A stretch of DNA of 64,000 nucleotides. Origin: Lathyrus oleraceus. Lineage: Eukaryota; Streptophyta; Magnoliopsida; Fabales; Fabaceae. The notes under the pieces are model-generated. The model was given only the letters and a program-made list of their open reading frames with translations. It was not told the DNA's origin and did no database searches. Below are positions 12,371 to 22,275 of the stretch, piece by piece; position 1 is the first letter of the stretch, and every line of letters begins with the position of its first letter. Both the position numbers and the translations under genes were made by a program. The stretch lies in the NCBI RefSeq assembly GCF_024323335.1, contig NC_066580.1:138689170-138753169 (forward strand). Direction: 5' to 3'.

Positions 12371-15300
12371 TCCTGACTAAAGGCGATCGGGATGATGTCT
12401 TCAGCCTTCCAATTATTGAGTCCGTTGCCAATTGTTGGGTAGATCCAGCTATCCAGGTCGCAATCACTGTCAGCATCTTCTACAACATTGATTTGATCTT
12501 TGACCATCTTTTCAGAGTTGAATCCCAGACCAGCTTTGTCAGACTTGTACGGTACGTTGATCAGTTGACCCCAGCCAGTACAGCCACCATCTTCCACTAC
12601 AGCTTGAGCATCTTTCAGAGAAATCATAGCAGGAGGAGCACGAATAATCTTGGGCACACAGGGAGTTGGCTTAAGGACAGGATCGGGCGGAGAAACCACT
12701 TCAAATGACTGAGTCGGAGTCTCGAAGAATTCACCATCCATTTCAACGTATCTGAAGGTATGCACACTACTGACAATGTATTCTTCTTCCCCACACACAG
12801 TGACGATCTTACCCTCTATTGGATACCTCAGCTTTTGATGGAGAGACGAAGCTACAGCGCCTGCCTCATGAATCCAAGGGCGTCCCAGTAAGCAGGAGTA
12901 GGCAGGGCGAATGTTCATTACATAAAAAGTAGTGTTGAAGACTTGAGGTCCTATCTTGATAGGGAGAACAACTTCACCGTGGACAACACTCTTTGCACCA
13001 TCGTAAGCCCGCACCACAATGTCACTAGGCTTCAGCTCAATGCTCTTGCAGTCAAGTTTCTCGAGCACGGCTTTCGGTAACACATTCAAAGAAGAGCCAT
13101 TATCGATTAACACATGAGACAGGGTGATTCCTTTACACTCAATAGAGATATGCAGAGCCTTATTATGGTTCTTTCCCGCTGGTGTCAGGTCAGCATTGGA
13201 AAAACCTAGGCCACCGTCGACAGTCAGATTAGCAACATAGTTTTCGAACGGATCAACGGAGGTCTCCTGAGGTACATGGGCAGTCTTCAGGAATTTTATC
13301 AAGGCATTGGCATGAGATTCAGAAGACAACAACAAGGACAACATCGAGATTTTGGAAGGAGTGTGCCCCAACTGTTCTACCACATCAAAATCACTCTTGC
13401 GGATGATTTTCAGCACTTCTTCCATTTCTTGTTTGGCAACGTCTTCAGTAGTAGCTTCGATCGGTGTCTCTGACTGAGAAGGGTTGACTGGTTCCTTTCC
13501 TCGGTTTTCGGGAACTGGAGGTGAGATCTCTGGAGAGAAGATCCTTCCGCTTCGAGTAACTTTACTAGTCCCAACAATGTCATTAGGATTAGCAGAATTG
13601 CCAACTTGCTTTACACCATGGATGTAAACATCACCTCCATAATTCCACGGAATAGCTTTGCTTGAGGAATACGGGATCGGGCCAGGTGCAGTAATGATCA
13701 GGGGAGCTACTCTGGGCTCAGCAATAATCTTTACAGGTATTCTGGGAGCAGTAATCTTCACTGGAACCTTGGACCTTGCAATCACAGATACTTCTTCAAC
13801 AGGGTTTTCCGTCTTAGAAACCCTTTCAAAGAGAATTGTACGATCGTCGATCAGCTGTTGAATACCATTCTTCAATTTCAAACAGTCCTCGGGCCGGAGT
13901 ATGCAGAGATTGCAATCTTCCGTACAACCTGGAAATAAACCAGCTTGCAATAAATTCCTCTTTATAATTGGGAGAGGAGATGTTAAGTCTGCTACAGTAG
14001 TGATGAGAGGATTGTCATCGAGAGCATTAACAGCCTTGTCATGATTAGGCATAGGAGCGGTGATGACATTAGGAGTCTCCGGAGGCTCGAACTCAATTTC
14101 CCCAGCGTCGATCATGTCCTGAATTTTATTCTTTAACAGCCAACAATCGTTTGTATCGTGCCCGGGGCTATCGGAGTGATATGCACACCTGGCATTGGGA
14201 TTATAACGAGGCGAAGCAGTGTTGACATTTGCAGGAGGACCTCTGAGAGTGATTAAATTTACCTTCAGCATGCTTTGCAGTGCTTGTGCTAAAGTCATAT
14301 TGAGCTTGGTAAACTGCCTTCTTGGTCTGTCTTGTCTTTGCTGGAAGTTTTGAGCTGGCGGGGCTGCAATTGTCACTGCTCCAACGGCATGGTCACCATT
14401 TTTCTTATTATGATTCTTCTGACCATACACAGCATTCGATTCATTCTTCCCATGATAGGATTTCTTACTGCTTGTAGAAGTAGCTGCCTGTAACTTTCCA
14501 CTTCGAATACCGCTCTCCACCCGTTCACCTGTCAGTATAAGTTCAGTGAAACCTGATGAAGAACTCCCCAGTAGATGGCTGTAGAATGGGCCAGTCAGGG
14601 TACCCATGAACAGGTCTACTAACTCTCGGTCAGTCATAGGGGGTTTGACCCTGCCAACCAAATCTCTCCATTTCTGAGCGTACTCTTTGAAGCTTTCTTT
14701 AGATCCCATAGCCATATTCTGCAACTGTAGCCGAGTAGGCGCTAATTCAGAATTGTACTGGTACTGCTTATAGAAAGCTGTTGCTAAATCAGTCCAGGTG
14801 CGGATGTCAGAGCTCTCGAGCTGATAATACCATTCCAACTGAGTGCCAGACAGACTTTCTTGGAAGAAGTGGATCCACAGTTTCTTATCAGTGGTATGCG
14901 GCTGAATCTTTCTCACATAAGCCCTTAAATGCATCTGAGGGCAGGATGCACCATCGTACTTAGTGAAAGTGGGGATTTTGAATTTGCGGGGAATGGTCAC
15001 ATCGGAGACCAGACCCAGACTTTCGAAATCCAGACCAGGTGTCTTCTGACCCTCCATGGCTAGCATGCGTTCTTCCAGCAGTTTGTACTTATCATCTCTT
15101 GGAGAGTACGGTTCATCTTCATACTCTTCATCCTCATCCTCAGGGTTAGAGAAATCAGCGTCCTCCTCCTCTGAATCCTTTTCCGCCCCCTCTTCTGGGC
15201 CATTCGGGATTCCAAATTTGATTCCCGTAGCCTGTCCTTTACGCCTTCTGCCCGGGTTAATGAAGCTCACAGCTTTCTTGTCCTTCTTCTTTTCGGCCAA

Positions 15301-15402
15301 AAGAGCCTTCAGTTCCTCCTGTCCCTTGGATAAGCTCAGCATCATCTCCTTGAATTGAGCATTCTGAGTCTGGAGATCTTTGACAGTCTGTTCGAGATCC
15401 AT
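12367..15402 (-). CDS. gag-pro: Ogre gag-protease polyprotein
   Basis: An intact 1011-residue ORF. Residues 1-45 form a likely coiled coil (MDLEQTVKDLQTQ...), followed by an acidic linker (about 70-105). The retrotransposon gag domain runs from about 140 to 300, with FFQESLSGTQLEWYYQL and WRDLVGRVKPPM. A cysteine-histidine cluster at about 406-420 (CAYHSDSPGHDTNDC) replaces the classic CCHC knuckle; a second cysteine cluster lies at 493-507. The aspartic protease has its active site at D767 (IDNGSSLNVLP) and LLGRPWIHEAGA downstream. Unspliced RNA would give this product, the structural and maturation protein; spliced RNA would extend it into pol. The ATG is chosen because the coiled coil starts there and 211 bp separate it from ORF1. 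Confidence 0.93.
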   Translation of the reverse strand: MDLEQTVKDLQTQNAQFKEMMLSLSKGQEELKALLAEKKKDKKAVSFINPGRRRKGQATGIKFGIPNGPEEGAEKDSEEEDADFSNPEDEDEEYEDEPYSPRDDKYKLLEERMLAMEGQKTPGLDFESLGLVSDVTIPRKFKIPTFTKYDGASCPQMHLRAYVRKIQPHTTDKKLWIHFFQESLSGTQLEWYYQLESSDIRTWTDLATAFYKQYQYNSELAPTRLQLQNMAMGSKESFKEYAQKWRDLVGRVKPPMTDRELVDLFMGTLTGPFYSHLLGSSSSGFTELILTGERVESGIRSGKLQAATSTSSKKSYHGKNESNAVYGQKNHNKKNGDHAVGAVTIAAPPAQNFQQRQDRPRRQFTKLNMTLAQALQSMLKVNLITLRGPPANVNTASPRYNPNARCAYHSDSPGHDTNDCWLLKNKIQDMIDAGEIEFEPPETPNVITAPMPNHDKAVNALDDNPLITTVADLTSPLPIIKRNLLQAGLFPGCTEDCNLCILRPEDCLKLKNGIQQLIDDRTILFERVSKTENPVEEVSVIARSKVPVKITAPRIPVKIIAEPRVAPLIITAPGPIPYSSSKAIPWNYGGDVYIHGVKQVGNSANPNDIVGTSKVTRSGRIFSPEISPPVPENRGKEPVNPSQSETPIEATTEDVAKQEMEEVLKIIRKSDFDVVEQLGHTPSKISMLSLLLSSESHANALIKFLKTAHVPQETSVDPFENYVANLTVDGGLGFSNADLTPAGKNHNKALHISIECKGITLSHVLIDNGSSLNVLPKAVLEKLDCKSIELKPSDIVVRAYDGAKSVVHGEVVLPIKIGPQVFNTTFYVMNIRPAYSCLLGRPWIHEAGAVASSLHQKLRYPIEGKIVTVCGEEEYIVSSVHTFRYVEMDGEFFETPTQSFEVVSPPDPVLKPTPCVPKIIRAPPAMISLKDAQAVVEDGGCTGWGQLINVPYKSDKAGLGFNSEKMVKDQINVVEDADSDCDLDSWIYPTIGNGLNNWKAEDIIPIAFSQE

Positions 15403-15614
15403 TTTTCTGTTTAAGAGGCAGACCGTGAGAATATGGTCCTTTGGAATACCTGTTATGCAATGTTATGTTATGCGATGCAATGCATGAAATGTTTTCAAGG
15501 ACTTTTGGAATTTAACTCTGCATAAATCCCCAACAAGAGGGAAATGTTTTATTGCTACGTTTTTTTGATCAATGTTCATTACAAAAGGAATAATAGTAAA
15601 ACTACAATGAAAGC

Positions 15615-16943
15615 TCAAGTCTCCCAGGGGCGACTTCTTTTCGGGCGAAGATATGCATTGAGTCTTCGTTCCTCATTAAGCTGACTGGTGAGCTCTAATA
15701 CTTTCTTCCTTTCTGCATTGAACTGAGCTTCGAAAGTATCTCTCTCCTCTCTCAACTGGGTCCAGGATCTTTTCAATTCCTCAGCATCAGTAGGCATATC
15801 TGGGTAAGAAATGATCTGGGAAATAACTCCTTCGACCTCTGATTCAACAATGAATGGTCCGACTGCAAGATATGGCATGACAAGTTCACGAGCTCTGGCG
15901 CGTACCCATCTGAGATAAGGCTCCATAGGAATAGAATTTTTCTTGCCTAAATTGCTTCTTTTCACTACGCCCCAAGCTCGTACAAACCTTTGGCGGAGAT
16001 CTTGAGAGTCATTGTCATAGTCAAACACTATACCTTGGATAATCATTTCACGTGGACCATCTCTTCGGGCATGCCCAAACTGACGTAGGGCTAAGGCAGG
16101 ATTATAAGTAATACCTCCCCTTATCCCCAGGAGTGGTACATTAGGGAATTCTCCACAACGGTCGATGATGATAACATTTTCTCTGGGGTTAGAACACCAA
16201 CGGATGTCCGAATGGGAGAGTGCCATTATCCTTTGAGACCACTTCAGATTTTGATCATTCTTTAAAACTGATTGAGGAAGGTGCGAAATAAACCACCTAG
16301 ACAATAAAGGTACGCAACACATGAGAGTCCCTTGCTTCTTCATAGTACGAGTGTGAAGGGAATGCAAAACATCTCCAAGCAAGGTAGGCACAGGGTTACG
16401 AGTGAGGAATATCTTAATAGCATTCACATCTATGAATTGGTCTGGATTAGGGAATAGCACCAAACCATAGATTAGCAATGCTAGAACATCTTCAAAAGCA
16501 CGGACATTCATAACTTTTAAGAATTCTCGGGCCTTACTTGTCAGAAATTTGGCAAGTAAACCTTTTATTCCACTCCTTGTTACCCAATTGGTCTCAATGT
16601 CAGACTTTGTCATGTGTAAAGCTGTGGCAACTTCTTCAGACTTTGGCATCTTTTCTAAACCACTGAAGGGTATTTGATCCAGGATAGGTATCCCAAGTAG
16701 CTGGGAGAATTCTTCTAATGTGGGTACCAGCTGATAATCTGGGAAAGTGAAGCAATGATGTTTAGGATCGAAGAACTGGAATAGAACTCTCATCATATCT
16801 TCTTTGAAACCAGTGGTAACTAAGTTGAGAAGATGACCATGTTTCTTGTTGAACTGAGCATGATCGGGAAGTTCTAGCACCAAATCCTTGAGTTGAGGAG
16901 AGATTGCTACAAGATTGATCCGGATAGTCTTCCTGGAAGCCAT
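15615..16943 (-). CDS. Ogre ORF1 (extra ORF upstream of gag, plant-mobile-domain-like)
   Basis: A 442-residue ORF starting MASRKTIRINLV; an in-frame upstream Met at 16961 adds six residues, but the second Met fits better. It lies between the leader and gag, where Ogre elements have their extra ORF1 of unknown function. The N-terminal part contains FFDPKHHCFTFPDYQLVPTL then EEFSQLLGIPI. That layout (aromatic strand, then T-L-E-E-F/V-x-x-L-L-G) resembles the plant mobile domain seen in the MULE gene at 26159-28339. The C-terminal 60 residues (about 385-440) look like a charged coiled coil. No stops were seen. The protein's job is not established, and the domain similarity is my own reading. Confidence 0.85.
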   Translation of the reverse strand: MASRKTIRINLVAISPQLKDLVLELPDHAQFNKKHGHLLNLVTTGFKEDMMRVLFQFFDPKHHCFTFPDYQLVPTLEEFSQLLGIPILDQIPFSGLEKMPKSEEVATALHMTKSDIETNWVTRSGIKGLLAKFLTSKAREFLKVMNVRAFEDVLALLIYGLVLFPNPDQFIDVNAIKIFLTRNPVPTLLGDVLHSLHTRTMKKQGTLMCCVPLLSRWFISHLPQSVLKNDQNLKWSQRIMALSHSDIRWCSNPRENVIIIDRCGEFPNVPLLGIRGGITYNPALALRQFGHARRDGPREMIIQGIVFDYDNDSQDLRQRFVRAWGVVKRSNLGKKNSIPMEPYLRWVRARARELVMPYLAVGPFIVESEVEGVISQIISYPDMPTDAEELKRSWTQLREERDTFEAQFNAERKKVLELTSQLNEERRLNAYLRPKRSRPWET

Positions 16944-17654
16944 AACCTGTTCAAAGAGCAAAGCTAAATTCCTAAGTCCTTGAAATGGTTAGTACGATAA
17001 TGCCATGATGCTATGATGTTATGATGTTATGATGTTATGCTGTTATGCGAGCACAGACATGTCACACAACAATCATTCCTAGGTCTTAAGGCTTGCATGA
17101 GTTCCATAGGTAAGTACCCTCCCCACTGAAGTTTGGTTGGTTCAACCTGTCCTAGAATAGTAACCGGGTTCTAGAAGGATCTCAAATCATCAACCTTTCT
17201 TTAAGTCCACTTCAGTGCAACACCAAGTGGTTGACCGGAGCTTCCCTAAAGTCCAATCTCAAAGAGTGTAGTATCGAGTATCAACCAACCTCAGTCGGAA
17301 CCGAAGCCAGTTATCTCACTACTTTCTAATGGCTAGGATGAGTCAATTAGGGTTCTAAAGGTCTGGTTAATGCTCTGATGACACCACGCGGAAGCCAAAT
17401 TTTTCCTCAAGTAACATGAGGAACATCAGGACAACGAAAGTGTCACATTAACCGTAGCCATCATTTTGACCATTCCAGTATACGCCGGATAGTCGCGATG
17501 ATCTATTGCTACTTACCTAAGGTACACTAGATCCGGGTGTAGGATCTTTCACTCAGACAATCCCTTAAAACGAAAGCACAAATTCAAACATAAATGATTT
17601 TGATTTTTTAAGGTGGACCTCTCTTTAGTGAGTCCCCAGCAGAGTCGCCAGTTC
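16944..17654 (-). other. Ogre leader (5' untranslated region)
   Basis: About 710 bp between the primer site and ORF1 with no supported ORF. It includes a short GATGTTAT-like repeat at 17003-17046 and several TTGGTTGA-type motifs, and presumably holds the packaging signal. Confidence 0.6.
17633..17650 (-). promoter_or_regulatory. Primer-binding site, tRNA-Arg type
   Basis: On the minus strand TGGCGACTCTGCTGGGGA begins four bases inside the 5' LTR end. This is the tRNA-Arg-type primer site described for Ogre elements, and it fixes the orientation. Confidence 0.88.
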
Positions 17655-19812
17655 TGTCATACGGTGAACTGGACCTTATTGGATTTGTAATCGCAATGTC
17701 GCGGTTAGCAAGAGTCGCCACCGACTTTTCTTTTATCCCTTAAGGAAAGGTGGAAAAGAACAGGAAAGACCTTAATTTTAAATTCTTAGGTTCGGGAGGT
17801 ACTTTATACAAAGGGAAGGTATTAGCACCCTTTGTATCCATGGTTATCCATGGGCTCTTAATTGCTCAATCATTTATGTTTTCTTTGTTTGAAAAAGGTG
17901 GTTGAGAAATGTATGAAAAATGTTTTGAAAAGGAGAATTTAACTTTGTAATGATTCTTGCATGAATGTATACAAAGTGGTTATCTCATTTAGTTTTTTGA
18001 AAGTAGTTTAGAAAAATATAACTTGGCAATGATCCTAGTACGGATGTATGCTAAGTGGTGATTTTCCAAAAGAAGACGTTTGAAAGGTGTGGGGTGTGAA
18101 AAGCATTTTTTGTTATGAATGAGCAATTAAGGTTATACCTGTCCGAGGTCTTTCTGGGCATTTCCCATCCTTATGAGGGTAAAACTGTCCTTACTATTGA
18201 GAAGCAAGTAGTTTATCCTTGGGATGTATAAGGGTCATCGTAGGGTCATCGATAGGTCATTGAAGGCAACAGTTGTGAGGATACCTTAGCATTCGAAGGG
18301 ACTACCATCATTTAACCGTAGGCTACACCGAAGGGTCATCGAGGGACAAAATGGTATTTTCGAAGGCAACATCCGAGGGACTATGATGATTTTACCGAAG
18401 GGTCTTTGCTAAGGATATCCCCATATTCGCGGGACATGACCGTAATATTGTAATCGTGGGGTAATAAAGAGAGGTCCGATGTCATTTATTTAAAGTCCAT
18501 GTTTTAAGTCCATTAGGTAATTATGATGATACCGCATTAAATCGATACATTAAAATCAACATTACATTAAAATTAATATAGTAAAATTAATTAGGCACTC
18601 AATATGAATCTTCACATTAAAGTGAAATAATTTAGAATCCCTCTCCATGAAGGCTTCCCATGCGTAAAGCGGAGTACCTAACCGGCTATTTCTTCGGAAG
18701 TATGCTAGCCTTTACACCATGAACACACGGATTAAAGCATAAAAAATACAATTGGAAATTGCATCATAAGATAAATATAGCAGCCAAGAATTTAGGCCAA
18801 ATAATGCAGAATCATCATTAGGTAAACATGAAATAGGCAGCAAAAAGCAAAGCAGCCCCTGGCCCGGTCGCCTCTGCTTCGCCCAGCGAAGGCTCAGCGA
18901 AGGCTCGCTGCGGGCTCGCCTAGCGATGAGCTAGCGAGCGGCCACGGGTTTGAAATTTGAGAACATTATGACCTCAACCTGCAGCATGGCTTATGGCATC
19001 TAACATACAATTATAGGGTTCAGTTTCACAATAGGCAAACACATTTAACTTCTCATGCAAGACTTCAAAATGTTTATGAATTCAATTATAATCCACAAAT
19101 TAAGAACATGAAGTGGTACCATATGCCAAGTGAAAATACAAAACGATATCACATGCCAATTAAGATATTAAAATGATACCACATGCAAAGTACGGACACC
19201 AAATGATAATCATATGCCAATTAATCATATGCCAATTAAGAAGCTAAAGCGAATAATAGTGAGGCTAACCTGTTTGCAAATCAAGTTGTAACCTTGAATT
19301 GGCGAGCCGGATTGAGTTGGACGGCGGTAGCTTCGGAATGAATAAACGGCCTTCAGGGTTTCCGCCTTCTGAATTCTTTGGATCAGCAGGGTTTCTGTGT
19401 TTCTCCCTCTGGATGCGTGTTTCCGTCCGTCTTCGTCCGTCTGTGTCTTCTTTTTTCGTGGCAGAAGAGCATGTATTTATAGTAGTGGCAATGGTGACCT
19501 AATGGGCTTGAAATGAGGTCCAAAATTTCCAATTTTCGCAAGCTTCGCTAGGCGAAGGAATTACTCGCCTAGCGAGCAAACTAGGTCTGGGCCTTTTCCT
19601 GGATCTGACGCTTCGCTGGGCGAGTGTCCTGACGAAGCACTCGCTAGGCGAAGGGATTGCTCGCCTGGCGAGCAAGCTATTTTGGGCCCCTTTTGGATTG
19701 GGCCTGTTGTGAGCTGGGCTTTTGTTCACTTGATGTCGGTGCCTTGCGGAATAAGCCGGAGGGTCTTGAGAAATGCTTTGTAATACCAACGGGCAAATTT
19801 TGGGGTATGACA
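17655..19812 (-). repeat. Ogre-like element, 5' LTR
   Basis: The right copy, 2158 bp, with the same ends as 4091-6248. Compared with the left copy I see one missing A near 18569 and one extra T near 19455, and no obvious substitution. This copy would drive transcription of the element. Confidence 0.93.
19474..19481 (-). promoter_or_regulatory. TATA box in the Ogre 5' LTR
   Basis: TATAAATA on the minus strand, in the context CTACTATAAATACATGC. It faces the element's genes, and the same motif is present in the 3' LTR near 5911-5918. A core promoter is inferred from motif and position. Confidence 0.55.
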
Positions 19813-19970
19813 GCAGGCATGCATGCAAGAACAACTTTGGATAGAAGCCAAGTAAATTTCAGAACTTGGGGAAAAACAACTTCAAAAAAATTGGATATAA
19901 GCTAAGTAAAGAGATGAAACTTTGAGATTTGGATATCCTCCATGGACGCTTCTATGAAGCTTTGAGCTAA
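19813..19970 (-). pseudogene. Continuation of the split copia gag
   Basis: On the minus strand the sequence up to 19813 reads about ten gag residues ending CMHAC, and the frame would continue into VWDKVHKHL at 4090 if the Ogre were absent. This supports insertion of the Ogre into a copia gag. Beyond about 19880 the coding likeness fades. Confidence 0.6.
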
Positions 19971-20784
19971 GAGAGAAGAAGAAGAAGAAGAAGAAAAGAA
20001 GAAGAAGAGAAGAAGAAGAAGAAGAAGAAGAAAAGAAGAAGAAAGAAGAAGAAAGAAGAAGAAGAAGAAGAAAAGAAGAAGAAGAAGAAGAAGAAGAAAG
20101 AAGAGAAGAAGAAGAAGAAGAAGAAGAAGAAGAAGAAGAAGAAGAAGAAGAAGAAGAAGAAGAAGAAGAAGAAGAAGAAGAAGAAGAAAAGAAGAAGAAG
20201 AAGAAGAAGAAGAAGAAAGAAGAAGAAAAGAAGAAGAAGAAGAAAAGAAGAAGAAGAAAGAAGAAGAAGAAGAAGAAGAGAGAAGAAGAAGAAGAAGAAG
20301 AAGAAGAAGAAAAGAAAGAAGAAGAAGAAGAAGAAGAAAAGAAGAAGAAGAAAAGAAGAAGAAGAAGAAGAAGAAGAGAAGAAGAAGAAGAAGAAGAAGA
20401 AGAAAAGAAGAAGAAGAAGAAGAAGAAGAAGAAGAAGAAGAAGAAGAAGAAGAAGAAGAAGAAGAAGAAGAAGAAGAAGAAGAAGAAGAAGAAGAGAAAG
20501 AAGAAGAAGAAGAAGAAAGAAGAAGAAGAAGAGAAGAAGAAAAGAAAGAAGAAGAAGAAAAGAAGAAGAAGAAGAAGAAGAAGAAGAAGAAGAGAAGAAG
20601 AAGAAGAAGAAGAAGAAGAAAAGATAAGAGAAAAGAAGAGAAGAAGAAGAAGAAGAAGAAGAAGAAGAAGAAGAAGAAGAAGAAGAAGAAGAAGAAAGAA
20701 GAAAAAGAAGAAGAAGAAGAAGAAAAGAAGAAGAAGAAGAAGAAGAAGAAGAAGAAGAAGAAGAAGAAGAAGAAGAAGAAGAAG

Positions 20785-20814
<30 letters not shown>
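19971..20814. repeat. GAA/TTC microsatellite, ~844 bp polypurine tract
   Basis: Runs of GAA, with occasional GAAA, AG and GAAAA interruptions, fill the whole interval. The plus strand is almost purely A and G, with one T near 20622. The long Leu/Phe/Ser homopolymer ORFs on the minus strand here are by-products. Confidence 0.98.
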
Positions 20815-20815
<1 letters not shown>

Positions 20816-21056
20816 GAAAAAAACAAAAACAAAATTGTTTTACCAAAATAATTTTTTTTATTAAAGAAAGACATATTTTGATTTATATATAGATTATAAA
20901 TATAATTTTTTCCACATAAAAATAATTGCATGAACCGTATATTTTTCTATATGTAATATTATTTTTGTTTTGATATTATTTATATAAAAAATTGGATAAA
21001 AAAACTTGTTCCCATTTACAAAAAAAAAATTAAGATTCACTTATTAATTTAAAAAT

Positions 21057-21145
21057 AATATTTTTCATTAATAACATATAGGAATTAATTACTATACATT
21101 GTCGGTGTAATATTTTTCATTAATAACATATAGGAATTAATTACT
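21057..21145. repeat. 37 bp direct repeat around a short palindromic core
   Basis: AATATTTTTCATTAATAACA and the next 17 bases occur at 21057-21093 and again at 21109-21145. Between them lies the near-palindrome ATACATTGTCGGTGT. Confidence 0.8.
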
Positions 21146-22129
21146 TTATAGGATTTTAAAATAAAAGTCAAACTTGTTCAAATATCCAACGTCTATGATT
21201 AACTGACGGTGTAAAATTCTTTTACACTGTCGGTGTATTTCAATTAAATTCTAACAACTCATTTTTTCATATATTATCTTAAAAAATATTGTATCTTAAA
21301 TTAAAAATAATTTCAAAATAAAAATATTTATAACATAAATAATTATAAAACAACATATTTTTCCTGTGTTTGGATTTATATATTTACTTTTATTTTCTTT
21401 AATGGTACAAAAAACTGTAATAACCAATGAATTCACATGAATTATGGTCTGGATATTCGTAAATTCACATAAGTACTGGTGTGTTAAGTGCATTTGTTTC
21501 TAAAATGTAAAATAATAAAAAAACAGAAAGACTAAATTATTTAACCAAGATTTTTTTTTTTTTAAAAGAAAAACATGTTTTTATTAATATTTGGAGTATA
21601 AATATAATTTTTCCATATATACAAATATTTGGATCAACAGTATATTTTTCCGTAGGTAAATATTAATTTTGTTTTGATATTTTTTATAAAACTATTTATG
21701 GAATCATTTAGTTTTATAAATATCAACTAATAACATAGTATTTGTAAATATTATTTTAATTGTGTAAATAAATATTAGTATCATAAAAAAATACATTTTG
21801 CCCATGTTTGAATTTATATATTATTTTAAATATATTTATCTTTATTTTCTTTAATTGTATAAAAAGAAATTTTTATTTTATTAAAGTTGTACTAAAAGAT
21901 TTTTGTTTATATTCTGTTAAACGATTTTTTTTACAAATATTAGAAAGTGTAATTTTATTAAATTTGTACTAAAAGAATTATATACGGAAAATTAACATCT
22001 TTTGGATTAGACATTTATAAAAATATTTGAATCAATAGTAAAAGAAAATCGATTATAAAAAATTATTTAGATCAATAATATATTATTTTTCTTTCAACAT
22101 TATTTTGTTTGTTATCGTTTATAAATTTT

Positions 22130-22275
22130 TTTATCAACAATACATTTTTTCCATTTAAAAAACTATTTGCATCAACTTTCCTATTTATAAAAATATTTAT
22201 ATCAATATACATTTTTTCCGTTTATAAAAACATTTATATCAACAATACATTTTTTTACCGTTTACAAAAATATTT
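22130..22275. repeat. Degenerate AT-rich tandem repeat
   Basis: The phrase ATCAACAATACATTTTTTCC with a following TTATAAAAA-ATTTAT recurs three times with substitutions at irregular 35-70 bp spacing. Confidence 0.55.

Larger units (their letters stand above)
4091..19812 (-). mobile_element. Complete Ogre/Tat-type Ty3/gypsy retrotransposon
   Basis: This is a 15,722 bp element in minus orientation. It has two 2158 bp LTRs, each beginning TGTCATAC and ending GTATGACA (a perfect 8 bp inverted end). The primer site matches the tRNA-Arg type used by Ogre elements. Order from the 5' LTR (right): leader, ORF1, gag-protease, intron, RT-dual RNase H-integrase, long 3' region with a minisatellite, polypurine tract, 3' LTR. 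The flanks are GTAGG (left) and GCAGG (right), a target duplication with one transition. It is inserted in the gag of an old copia element. All ORFs are open and the LTRs differ only by about two 1 bp indels in my reading, so it is young and could be autonomous. Confidence 0.92.

Noticed and set aside
19882..20931. Long minus-strand ORFs of poly-Leu, poly-Phe and poly-Ser
   Set aside because: They are translations of the GAA/TTC tract in two frames and have no real protein features.
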